This document shows positions 38,265 to 48,562 of a stretch of 64,000 bases of DNA, piece after piece. Each line of letters starts with the position of its first letter. Position 1 is the first letter of the stretch. The notes beneath the pieces were generated by a model, which was not told where the DNA came from, made no database searches, and was given only the letters and a program-made list of their open reading frames with translations. This DNA comes from Hermodice carunculata (lineage: Eukaryota; Annelida; Polychaeta; Eunicida; Amphinomidae). Both the position numbers and the translations under genes were made by a program. The stretch is from the NCBI GenBank assembly GCA_964020975.1, contig OZ026615.1, positions 78,506,209 through 78,570,208 of the forward strand, written 5' to 3'.

Positions 38265-39400
38265 TTCATTCTGATCATTTAAAGTCACCAGATTCCTGAA
38301 TTGAGGACAGTTGGGTCTAATTATACCATTTCATGCAAGAATTTCTGTCTGTCCTTCTTAAAAAATTACATTACAGAAACATGAAACTCATGTCCTACTT
38401 CTGAGTCGCATATTCGTTGCTCTTTTGGTATATCATCATATTGCAATAATACTGGTGGTAATTTGTGATTACCTGTTCTGACATTACATAATCTTATTGC
38501 ATGACCTTTTGGTAGACTATGAAGATATTTCTCAAATCAAATATATCTTTATAAATTCTACAAATGACACATCTTTTGTAAGCATATACTCAAGAATGCC
38601 ATTTCTGTTTATATTGGTCCTCTAGTTTAAGTTTGTCCTGATTTTCAAACCATTTAACATTTACTGACTATCTTTGTCTTACATCTGTATGGCCAAGGTC
38701 ATTAAGCCATTTGACAGTTAATATTTATTTTGAACTGTATATTTCTCTCTGATGCAAAGTAAGTAACAATCTATAAATTTTATTTGAAAACTTTTCGGAC
38801 TTTTCATTTACACTTTTAATTAGCCCAGAAAACAAGAACCCGGCATTGTATATGAACATCTACTAGACATCTGCCTAATTCACCGAAATTCGGAGTTCTC
38901 CGTTTTACTCCAAGCGCTAACTTATAAAAACCCAATTGCAATCTATATAATAAAAAAAAAATCCGGTAAGGACCCAAACTTTAGAACCATACAACAGAAT
39001 TGGTAGAAATCAAGTATCAAATAATTGTAAGTGAATAGGCAACATAAGGTTTTTGCATGCGTTCAATACTGCATACACTACTTTGCTATCTTGGTTATAT
39101 AAATATTTTTGACATACAGGAACTCTTTTGCAGTGTCGGATTGCAAAGATTTTTACTCGAAAATCGTCATTGAGCATTAAGTATAGAAAATCTGAGTATT
39201 TTTCCCTTGTATTTGTTTTCAACATGTCAATATTGTAGTCACCTACAATCATTTTGTCGGACCGTTCATTGGATAGAGTTGATAATATAGGTACCATGTC
39301 AGTCATGAAAGATTCAATATCCTCATTTCGATGAAGAAGCATTTGCCTATCAAAACTGTAAAATTTAACAAATATAAACATAAATTCTCACCTTGGGTGA
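38265..39400 (-). mobile_element. LINE remnant: endonuclease piece fused to RT C-terminus by deletion
   Basis: From 39381 downward, a 123-codon frame contains an AP-endonuclease block, ending MIVGDYNIDMLKTNTREKYS plus DFLYLMLNDDF. It then jumps to a post-RT block: KYLYNQDSKVVYAVLNACK, LMLPIHLQLFDT. Past a stop it continues in broken phases with FLPILLYGSKVWV, GNHKLPPV, YDDIPKEQRICDSE and KDRQKFLHEMV, all in the usual order for the common invertebrate LINE with a C-terminal zinc-knuckle region. The whole RT core is deleted. It meets a plus-strand LINE head to head at about 39400-39470. Confidence 0.85.
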
Positions 39401-39469
39401 CGAATGATCCATAAAATATAAAGATAATTTGTAGCGCAAATTAGTGTACTAATCCTGAATCCTATCAAT

Positions 39470-40890
39470 ATCAAGTTATCAAACTGAACATAAAGACTTA
39501 CAAGTGCATCCTGGATAAAACTATCCGTCAATGTAAGCAAAACTATTACCATTACCAATTTGATAAATTAAAAAAAAGACACTAGGAAGACTTGGGATAC
39601 TATCAGGTCAATTCTCAGTATAAATGAAAAGAAAAAAGATTTCCCGCAGTTTTTCAAAGTGGATGGCACACAAACGTCAAACAAAGGTGAAATAGCCAAA
39701 CGTTTCAATGATTTTTTTTTTTTACAGAAACAGGCCCCAAATTAGCTTCTAAATTAAATTCAACTAATGTACCAGCCTTTACTACTTATCTTACTAATCA
39801 ACATGACAACGTGTTTCTCTTTTCTCCGGTGTCTGTTAATGATGTTCAAACGATTTTCAATAAGTTGAAGCCTAAAACGAGCTCCGGCCACGATTTATTA
39901 TTTATGAAACTTCTCAACGGCATTAGTAATACTTTAGTTCAACCTCTGATGCTAATCATTAACCAGTCCTTAGTCACTGGCATTTTCCCTGATAAATTGA
40001 AGTTGGCAAAAGTGATTATCTGGCCTCCTCAAAATTTACTGCTATTCTCTATGCCAATGACACAACCCTCATAAACTCTCTATGCTCCTTTCATTTCAAC
40101 AATGGATCTAATACTGAAAATCTCTCAGCAAATTTTAATTTTGAGCTAGACAAAGTACACAGCTGGCTTGTAGCAAATAAACTATCTTTAAATGTTTCCA
40201 AAACCAGTTACATGATCTTTCATTTTCCACAACGTAAACTTAATCTAAACATTAATCTTTCAATTAATAACATTCCCCGAGAAAGAACAACCGAATTTGA
40301 CTTCCTGGGACTCATGATACATGAAAATCTTGACTGGAAACCTCATATAATAGGTACGCTAAAGAGACTTCACAGTTATTTACCCACTTCAGATCTCTTG
40401 CTCATTTATAACTCTTTGTTCCTCATCTTAACCATTCTATTCTTGCTTTGGGCCATTCATATGATCGAGTTGTAACACTGCAAAAGAAAGCAATCCGCCT
40501 TGTAAGTTCTTCAACTTACTATGCACATACGGAACCCATTTTTAAACAATTTAACGTACTAAAGGTCCAGGATCTATTACATCTAAAAGCACGGAAATTA
40601 TACCATAGATATAACCAAAATCAGTTACCTAGATACTTTGATAATATGTTTGCTCCCTTACCGATTACCCATACGCATAACACCCGACATAGACACATTC
40701 TTCGTCAACCCCTCCCTTTAAAAGCCTCCACCAAGAACTGTATTCGTTATTATATCCCTGGAATTCTAAAAGAGTTGCCACAAAATATTAAAGGAAAAGT
40801 CACAACCCATTCATACTATGGTTTCTCCAATTATATCAAAAATTTCCTTATCAATAAATACTCTGAAATCCGCAGATTAACGACTATATA
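39470..40890 (+). mobile_element. Jockey/CR1-group LINE remnant with deleted RT palm
   Basis: Broken frames give ILDKTIRQCKQNYYHYQFDK (linker), FFTETGPKLA, the pre-palm block VQTIFNKLKPKTSSGHD with INQSLVTGIFPDKLKLAKVI, then a jump to KFTAILYANDTTLINSL, VHSWLVANKLSLNVSKTSYM, EFDFLGLMIHENLDWKPHI, and finally LQKKAIRLVSSSTYYAHTEP with KARKLYHRYNQNQLPRYF. Palm blocks between LAKVI and KFTAILY (about 120 residues) are missing, and the catalytic YADD box reads YAND. Another phase break lies near 40450. Coding ends at 40891. Confidence 0.88.
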
Positions 40891-41017
40891 AATATATTCA
40901 CACTTCATGTAAACATACCCAAAGGTGGCCCCCGCTATAGCGGACTGAATATCCTTAGCGCGGTTCATCCTGACTTTTTGTCTTGAAATACCTTCTTCCC
41001 TTTCTATATGTAAGTCA

Positions 41018-42290
41018 TATATATATATGCCCCCCTTTGAAGAAGATGGGGCAAATAGCTTTGCACATGTCGGTCGGTCGGTCGGCCGGTCGGTCGGTAG
41101 ACTGTGGTTTCCGCACAATAACTGAAGAAGTTTTTAAGCTAGGACTTTGATACTGTACAGGTGTATTATTCTAGTCAAAAGCTAGGTAAAGTTTGAAGAT
41201 GGGTGACCTTGACCTAATTTCCAAGGTCACAGTGGTACCTGAGTTAACTTTGGTTTCCGCACAATAATTGAAGAGATTTTTTAAGTAGGACTTTTATATT
41301 ACATAGGATTATAGTCCATATTTGAGGCTAGACGAAGTTTGAAGATAGATGACCTTGACCTCATTTTAAAGGTCACAGAGCCACTTTACTGAATATGGTT
41401 TCATGCTTTCTGCATGAAAACTTATACCTTAGAGCTAGAACTTTTATATTGCACAGCTTTATGGTTCTCTGTAAGGGCTAGGTTGAGTTTAAAGATGGGT
41501 GACCTTGACCCAGTTTTCAGGGTCACAGAGAGATTGAGATTGTAGAATTCCTGTGGTTTCTGCACAATAACTCAAGACATTTTTAAGTTAGGAATGGAAT
41601 ACTTTACAGGTCTATAGTTCCTGCTAAGGGCTAGAAGAAGTTTAAAAGTTTGGTGACCTTGATTTAATTTCCAAGGTCACGTTGGTACCTGAGTTAACTT
41701 TGGTTTCCACATGATAACTGAAGAGGTTTTTAAACCAAGACTTTAATATTGCACTGGATAATTGTCCGTATTCGGGGCTAGGTCAAGTTTAAAGATGTGT
41801 GACCTTGACCTAATTTCAAAGGTCACAGAACCATTTGGTTGAATACTGTTTCTGCATGATAACTTGCATTTTAGAGGTAGCACTTTATATTGCACAGCTA
41901 TATGGTTGCCTATAAGGGCTAGTTTGAGTTTGTAGATGGGTGACCTTGACCCAGTTTTGAGGGTCACACACAGACAGTGGACTTCCTGTGGTTTTTGCAC
42001 AATAACTGAAGAAGGTCAAGTGAAAATGAGTGACCTTGCCCTAATTTCCAAGGTCATAAAGCCACTTTGCTGAATATGGTTACTAAATGATGACTAAATT
42101 TTCAGCTATAACTTTTATATTGTCCAGGTTTTTAGTCATTTTTTAAGGGCTAGGTTAAAGTTTAAAGATATGTGACATTGATGTATGATCAACCATCACT
42201 AATTTTGTAAGGTCACGAGTGCCCCATCTACCACTAGCAATAGGATAGCGAGGGCAAGGGTAATGAGGGCGGGGGGCATTTATGTTTTAC
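41018..42290 (+). mobile_element. Family E element: about seven ~148-bp monomers
   Basis: The head is tatatgcccccctttgaaga followed by a (GGTC)n tract (41071-41099). Monomers run tggtttccgcacaataactg, gggctaggt-aagtttgaag and ggtgaccttgacctaatttc. The tgacct marker occurs at about 41204, 41350, 41500, 41654, 41800, 41941 and 42031, giving 141-154 bp spacing until a shorter last unit. The tail reads ggcggggggcatttatgttt, an inverted match to the head (atgcccccc). The tetranucleotide tract next to tandem cores matches the plan of bivalve pearl-like elements. No coding frame. Confidence 0.75.
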
Positions 42291-43008
42291 AAACATATCT
42301 TGTTGTTTATAATTTTTATATTGGTATTATCTGCTTATATTATTTTGTAATCAGTCAAATAAATCTACGTCTGGGTCTGTCTGAATCTGAGTCTGAGTAC
42401 TCACTGCAAGAAGATGCAAGAAATCAGCTGAGCCCATAAAGTTTTAAAGTTGCATTCCTACTCTGATTTTATAACAGATGATTCTAGACCTATGTAACTA
42501 CATAGCTTTTGTTTAGCTTTTTATAATTTTCTTCAGCTATCACTCATAACCTTGTTGCGTGATTTTATGTTGTCATTGGAATTATTTTATTTTATGTAAC
42601 AGCATATCCCATGTATGTAGTACTAATCTGGAAGGTCCTGAGGAAGATAAACGTTTGTTTATCTTTGTTTATCAAGCTACCCTCACTAAATTAAGTCAAT
42701 TATCATTTTCCTGAAAATCTACTTGAATAAAAGTTTGCTTTTTGCCTTAGATGGTCCCAAATTGCACCAAATTTTCTGCTGAAGTTCACTTTTTTCTCTT
42801 TTGGGGGGGGGCACATTTGACACAAAGGATAGGTTTTTATAAGGTTTAAGTCGCACACCCTTGCCAAATTTGGGGAAATATCCCCGAGGGAGGGGTTTAC
42901 TCCTTTCAACCAGCACCAAACGTGGACAGTTTAACAAAGTTTATGCCTCAGCACCGCCTCACATCGTGGTATTGTGCTATTTTCCCGTTTGCAGGCTTTA
43001 AAAAATAT
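42291..43008. other. No gene seen
   Basis: Unassigned; G-run at 42804-42812. Overlapping 68-114 codon frames show no family. Confidence 0.45.
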
Positions 43009-43027
43009 TATGTCTGTGTGCCAACGC

Positions 43028-43094
<67 letters not shown>

Positions 43095-43602
43095 CTTTCT
43101 TTCTTTCTTTCTTTCTTTCTTTCGTTACCGGCAAATTTGTCCGACATTTTATTTGAAAACTTTTATACGTAGAAACTCCAAACCTGGCAATGCAAATGAG
43201 GGCCAAAGGTCAACATCATTTGGATCTCTGAAATTTTCATCTAGCCATCACTTGGTCAATATTTAATCATGTTGGACTCAAATTGGAGCTATTTGAACAC
43301 TGCACATTTTTGTAATTTACATGTAATGTTTAAAGATCAAAGGTCAATGCCATTTGAAATTTTCTTCTAGCCATAACTTGGTTAATTTTCATCTGATTTG
43401 GTTCATGTTGGGCTTAAATTGCAGATATTGTAACACTTGCATTTTACATGTAACCTTCAAAGGTCAAGGTCATTTGGCCTTTTGAAATTTTCATCTAGTC
43501 ATAAGCTTAATGGAATGTGAAGAAACAAACGACAAAAGTTGTAGCATTTAATATTTACAAGTTGTGAAGGCACACAGACAAGCAAATCTTCTTTTCTAGT
43601 TG
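43009..43602 (+). mobile_element. Family A element with an expanded microsatellite head
   Basis: The left end is tatgtctgtgtgccaacgca, then (TC)n and (CTTT)n in place of the usual short head, then the conserved ccggcaaatttgtccgacat. The interior has ctagccataacttggttaat and caaaggtcaaggtcatttgg. The right end is gaaggcacacagacaagcaaatcttcttttctag-like, with the first arm of the terminal hairpin lost. Confidence 0.8.
43030..43124. repeat. (TC)n and (TTTC)n microsatellite inside family A
   Basis: TC at 43030-43091, TTTC at 43094-43124, replacing the shorter ttctttctttctt head of other copies. Confidence 0.97.
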
Positions 43603-44089
43603 CTTTTTTTTTCTTTTTGAAAGATTAGTAATCCAATTATTATTTTCAGGATTGATACAGAGGAACCTATGCCGATATTCGGACTGCATGTGCATTGCAT
43701 TATGTTTGTGCATAATTCACATTAAGCATGCATTTAGTCCTTTGAGTAAATTTCATTACAATAGTGGAATAATATATTAAACAAATATTAGATATGTGTG
43801 TGTGTGCGTGCGTGCGTGCATGCGTGTGTGTGTGTGTAGAACAGTGAAAGTGTAACTAGGTGGGGCGGCGGCACTGTGCTTCCTGGGAGGGACAATACTC
43901 TTTGAATACATTTACATTCAAGGACACTTATTTTCACGGTTTTTTGCATTTTGAACCTCCTACTGTGACTTTAAAGTTACTCTTTTAGATTTACTTTCAA
44001 TCAATGCCATGCTAAAAACTTTTTCACTGTGTTCTTAACATCACGAGTTTGAAGCATCAGCGAAATAAGCGAAAATTAGAACAGAGCAA
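43603..44089. other. No gene seen; (TG)/(CGTG) microsatellite
   Basis: Unassigned, with an imperfect TG/GCGT repeat at 43796-43838. Confidence 0.5.
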
Positions 44090-44640
44090 AATTGAATAAA
44101 TCCGCAGTATCAAAAGTGTTTGGTGGTTATGTTATGTATGGGTAATTCTTTATCTATCGCCCCCATCACATCAGAAACACATTCCGGTTGCTTACCATTA
44201 TAGACAAGGATTTTCAATGTAAAAGCCTATTTTAAGCTGGTCGAAAAGGTGCTGCCTTTGAAAGTGTCCAATATTCCATACACTGGCGGTGGCATGAAAT
44301 GATTGCCAGGGTAACGTACCCCACTTCAGTCTGCTGAACTGCACTTGCAACAGGTAATGCTACAATTAAATAAATTAGCAGTATAAAAAGTGTTTGATGG
44401 CATGTATGGGTAATTCTTTAGCTATCGTCCCACCATATCAGAAATGCAGCCCAGCTGCTTTCCATTATAGACAAGGATTTTCAATTTAAAAGCCTATTTT
44501 AAGAGTGGTTAAAAAAAGCGGTGCCTTTGAAAGTGTATAATATTCCATTCTCTGACTGTGGCATGAAATGATTGCCAGGGTAACGTACCCCACTTCAATC
44601 TGCTGGATTGCGCTTGCAACAGGAAATGCTACAAGCGACG
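44090..44640. repeat. ~268-bp tandem duplication
   Basis: tatgggtaattcttta at 44137 and 44405, ccattatagacaaggatttt, and ggcatgaaatgattgccagg with taacgtaccccactt occur once in each unit in the same order. The copies look roughly 85-90% alike by eye. No frame is shared convincingly. Confidence 0.9.
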
Positions 44641-45912
44641 CCTGGTGGTGGAGACTGTACCAGCAACTCCATTTGTGCTACAACGCCTAAAATATTACAA
44701 AATAAGCATCGTTTAAGTTAAACATTGAGATACCCTTTTCTACCAGTGAATAATGAAAGTGCTCAGCGAAACAGCCGCCTGTTGCACATTCATCGCACCT
44801 TTCCCCAGTTACCATCCCCAACAAAGCTGTACGTCTTACATGATTTACAGTAAATAAGTTGCAATTCAGGATGATCTTTCTGGGTAGATTGGTCCCCTTA
44901 AAAAACGACCATTACCTTGCTGTGAGCACCTTTGAATTATTTTAGATTTTCCAAAAATAATCCATATGTCAGCAGAAAGGTCTCTCAGTATTGTGGTTAC
45001 TTCAATTGCCCTGATACTTCTGTGAAGTCAAGGTGCAACATTAGAGCTTATGCTTGGTGTGTTTTTAGCGTGAACACACCCCGACTTGATTTAATGAATC
45101 TTTTCCGGACAGTCCACAATTGAATTTTGTGTATATGTACTTTCAGAATGCGTTACATTGAAAGTAGGCTGGTATAACTACTTATGTATGTGTGCATCAA
45201 AGTGGTCCTGCACATCAGTATGTTTATTCATCCAGACATTACAATTTACATGTATTGGTTAATGAAGGACATATGGATGAAAGACTGCCTACATGTATAC
45301 AAATATTATAAAACTTCAAAAATCTCACATTATTTGACTAAGTTAACGGCTTTGCCTGGCGCACCATGGCTATTGGCGTGCTATCTTGTAAAATTTTCCT
45401 TGAAATTTGCAATGAAAATATTTCGAGAAAGGACGTTTAACAAAACGGACAAAGCAGACCAGATTTTATAATACCGGTCACTGTAGACCGGTTTGGCCAG
45501 GATCGGACAGCTTTGAAGAGGCACATACCATTTCAAATGCTTGTATCAAATCTATCTGTTTATTTGACAACTAGCTCTTAAAGTTGTCATGCAAGTCAGC
45601 TTTAAAATCTTTGAATCCCGTTGTTTTAAAAGATACAGGCTTACACATTGTTAATGTTTGCATCAATACGTTCCAGTATGTGAGCTTTGTTTCGGTACAA
45701 AGTGGGCCTGCCCCAAAGTAATTGTTGTATTTCATGGACTGTTGTGCAACATGACCAGGTCAGCGAAAAGTATGTTTGAGTGTTCTCACAAAAACAAAAT
45801 GTCCTGGAAATGAAATAACAGCCACAAGGTGCGAAAAGTGTGTCTGGTATTGGGGGGTGTCTATGCGCTTGTTAGAGACCACTGGCAACACAGGAATCAA
45901 TGTGAATCCATA
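44641..45912. other. No gene recognised
   Basis: Unassigned. The last part (about 45640-45912) should include the 5' part of the Tc1-like element, but I could not identify its terminal inverted repeat. Confidence 0.45.
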
Positions 45913-46395
45913 ATGCCACGGCGTAAGAGCTACCAACAGCTGTCTGAATTCGACAAAGGCTTGATCATTGGCATGTTGGAGGCTGTTCTTTCCCAGTGTG
46001 TGGTTGCAAGGAGAATGGGGTGCTCCAGGTCAGCAGTAGGCCTACAGAGGTGGCGGAACCATTTTCACGAAACAAGAGGATGCCAGATAAAAGGAATTTC
46101 AGATGAAAGGGCCGACCGTTACCTGCTGTAGCATGCAAAGAGACACAGGTTCCTTTCGGAAGAGAAGTTTTGTCAGAGTGGCGCCAGGCCAAGAGTATTG
46201 CAGCATCACGGCATACAATCAGCAGGAGGCTGGGGTCCGCCAAACTGAAATCATGCTGCCCTGCCAGCCACATCCCTCTCAGTCCTGCACACAAGGTTGC
46301 ACGGATACACTGGTGTCCGGAGCATACTGACTGGACCAGAGATCAGTGCATAAGTGTAATGTGGTCAGACGAATTAAGAATTTGCCTTGATTTAA
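45913..46395 (+). pseudogene. Tc1-like transposase, N-terminal part
   Basis: The start chosen is ATG at 45913: MPRRKSYQQLSEFDKGLIIG, then LEAVLSQCVVARRMGCSRSA, a paired helix-turn-helix DNA-binding region of the Tc1/mariner type. Around 46120 the phase changes to SEWRQAKSIAASRHTISRRL, then CCPASHIPLSPAHKVARIHW, DWTRDQCISVMWSDELRICL. SDE-R-CL is the usual site of the first catalytic aspartate (F-S-DES-FCL). Homology stops after CLDLN at about 46395, where a minus-strand LINE begins. The protein's end reappears at 48384. At least one frameshift and loss of the middle make it non-functional. Confidence 0.85.
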
Positions 46396-46739
46396 ACATA
46401 TATATTAAACACAATTGACCAACAGGCTCACAAGCTTATATTAAGGCTTCTTGTACAAATATTACAATACAACATTGATATGGTAGACACTATTACACAG
46501 ATAGATAGACGTATACAGGACTTCCACTTAAGAAATAGAAGATGAAGGTATTGAATCGGTATGTGAGCTTACACATATTAACTGTCCTTAACAGAAGTAA
46601 AAAGCGTGATTTCTGACCAAAATGAATATTCCTCATATTTTAAACCTTCCAGAATTTTGTGTGTACTCATGTACAGCTTGCAAATGGCTTGGAAAATATG
46701 CTCGTTCCTATCCTTTGTACTTCCTTTCTCACTATTTCA

Positions 46740-46741
46740 AA

Positions 46742-46824
<83 letters not shown>
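46740..46824. repeat. (AAAT)n microsatellite in the LINE 3' UTR
   Basis: About 21 tetranucleotide units. Confidence 0.98.
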
Positions 46825-47678
46825 AGTTCTTAAGTGGAAATTTCCAAGGGTATTTTATTTGTTTGTAGATCATTCCTTTGCGAGATATATTTATTACCCT
46901 GCAAGAAATAATGATAACTGTTTTCTATACCCGCACCACATGAACATAAAGTGGAGTCTACAACACCTATTATAAACAGGTCGCTATTAAGCTGCCTACA
47001 GCCCATCCTCATTCTGGCAAGAATAACTGCAATTTTCCTTCCAACAACATACTGAAGATCGTTAAATTTAGGTTTTGTTTTGTTTAGTTCTCTCTTACTC
47101 TTACAGTCGTCCATGTGATCAATACTTCTAACACTTCTAGGTAGCGAATTCCAATCACGAATGGCAGAGAGAAGAAAGGAGTTCTAGAAAGTGTTTCGTT
47201 TGGCTTCTATGGTCCGTACTTGTTTAGTTCTGAACAAAACCATTTCAGGTAATAAAGATATCCAGGAGCAAGTCCCTTTAATAATCTTGAACAACAGTAC
47301 CAGTTTTTGCTTTCTCCTTCGTTCTGCCAATTTTTCCCAACCTATCTTAATATAGATCTGTTCAATGCTTGTTTCGGCGTGTGCCCCAGCCACTACTTGG
47401 GCTGTAGGCAGCTGAATAACTTCCAGTCTATCTTTGTCATGTTGTGTCCATCCAACCCAGACACACGCTTGCATATTCAAGACATGGTAGTAGAAACGAA
47501 AAGTGGAGTGATTCCAACGATTTCCTGTTGAATTTCTGCTGTAAACGTTTCAGGATACGAACCAACTTACCAGCTTTGGAACATATGGTTCACATGAGTT
47601 GACCATGAAAGATCTGCAGAAAAACAAACACCCAAGTGCTTGTGTACAGTAACATTTTCAGGACTCTTATGATTGAAA

Positions 47679-47881
47679 CTTGAAACTTTATTGCCGCATC
47701 AATCATACAAACGTGATATTATGCAATATATACAAACATCCACACATATACACACAAGTTACATTAACATCACATTTTGACAAAATCAAACGTATACACG
47801 TTAATGCAAAATACATAAGTACTGGCAAGAATAAGAAGAAGCAGATGCATAAAAACCCCTGACTGGGAGGAAAAACTATCA
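47679..47881 (-). mobile_element. 203-bp insertion inside the LINE with 8-bp target duplication
   Basis: Flanked by gattgaaa at 47671-47678 and 47882-47889. On the minus strand the insert ends gcaataaagtttcaagtttc, an AATAAA followed by a two-unit short tail, as in LINE or SINE 3' ends. Discounting the insert and one duplication joins the LINE frame exactly (KKTKTVDHFN to HKSPENVTV), which proves that it is secondary. Most likely a 5'-truncated LINE 3' UTR or a SINE. Confidence 0.8.
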
Positions 47882-48383
47882 GATTGAAATGATCTACAGT
47901 TTTTGTTTTCTTGCTAACTGCCATTGATTTAGTTTTATTAGGGTTAAAGGAGAGGAGCCACTGATTATACCATTGTGTCAATGAATCTAGGTCTTGGTTT
48001 AATGACTCTGCTGATTCAACTGGATCATCGCCTGTAATATATAATGCCGTATCATCAGCAAAAAGAAAAAGATTTCGACTTTATTATTTACATATGCAAG
48101 GAACAACAATAGCCCTAAAACTGAACCTTGGGGGACACCTGCTTTGATGTCACCCCGAGACGAGGCCTGGCCCTGAATAACAACCCCTGGGTTCTTGCAT
48201 GAAGATAGTGTTCCAGCCAGTGAAGCAAAGGACCACGAAATCCAGCATTTTGCAGGTAATGTATCAAATCTGAATGGTGCACCCTATCAAAGGCTTTCGT
48301 AATATCACAAAATATCACCCGGACTTTCTTTTGAAGATTAATTGCCTTGAAAAACTCATGAGACAAACGTGCTAAGGGACATG

Positions 48384-48562
48384 CTTGGCTGTCGGGTCAG
48401 GGACCAGTAGGACGAACCTAAGGCCACCCTAGACCAAATGGCACAGCGACGTAAAGACCAATGGAACTAAATTCCCCCAGGCCAACATAGCCAAGGTCAC
48501 ACCAGTAGCATGCTAAAGAGGGTCCAGACTTGCTTCAAGAAGCGTGGTGGTCGCACCCAGTA
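48384..48562 (+). pseudogene. Tc1-like transposase, C-terminal part
   Basis: From ATG at 48384: MLGCRVRDQ, stop, DEPKATLDQMAQRRKDQWN, stop, IPPGQHSQGHTSSMLKRVQT, CFKKRGGRTQ. This is the C-terminal signature of Tc1/mariner transposases (usual text W-DMLGRRVRDQ ... LDQMAQ-L-EEW-NIPQ ... SM-RR-QACI-ARGGHTRY). The last sense codon is split: CAG-TA lies here, and the remaining ctga lies after 51975. So the frame originally ended R-T-Q-Y-stop, and the pogo-like element landed on the TA of the Tyr codon. Two in-frame stops. The catalytic middle is missing. Confidence 0.9.

Larger units (their letters stand above)
46396..48383 (-). mobile_element. LINE inserted in the Tc1-like element, 5'-truncated
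   Basis: On the minus strand from 48383: LSHEFFKAINLQKKVRVIFC, DITKAFDRVHHSDLIHYLQN (first catalytic Asp region), a decayed middle, LTQWYNQWLLSFNPNKTKSM, then after an insert HKSPENVTVHKHLGVCFSAD, WVGWTQHDKDRLEVIQL, IYIKIGWEKLAERRRKQKLV, and finally GRKIAVILARMRMGCRQLNS with CSCGAGIENSYHYFL, ending at a stop at 46830. About 430 bp of 3' UTR with an (ATTT)n tract follow. Endonuclease and early RT are absent. The C-terminal C-x-CG...HY-F block is kept. Several stops and frameshifts. About 110 codons of the host Tc1-like protein are missing at the site. Confidence 0.88.

Noticed and set aside
48384-48562. First read as a histone H4 tail (KKRGGRT beside a histone-like stem-loop)
   Set aside because: The longer frame MLGCRVRDQ ... 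LDQMAQ ... RGGRTQ is a clear Tc1-type transposase C-terminus, and the split Tyr codon joins across the pogo-like element.
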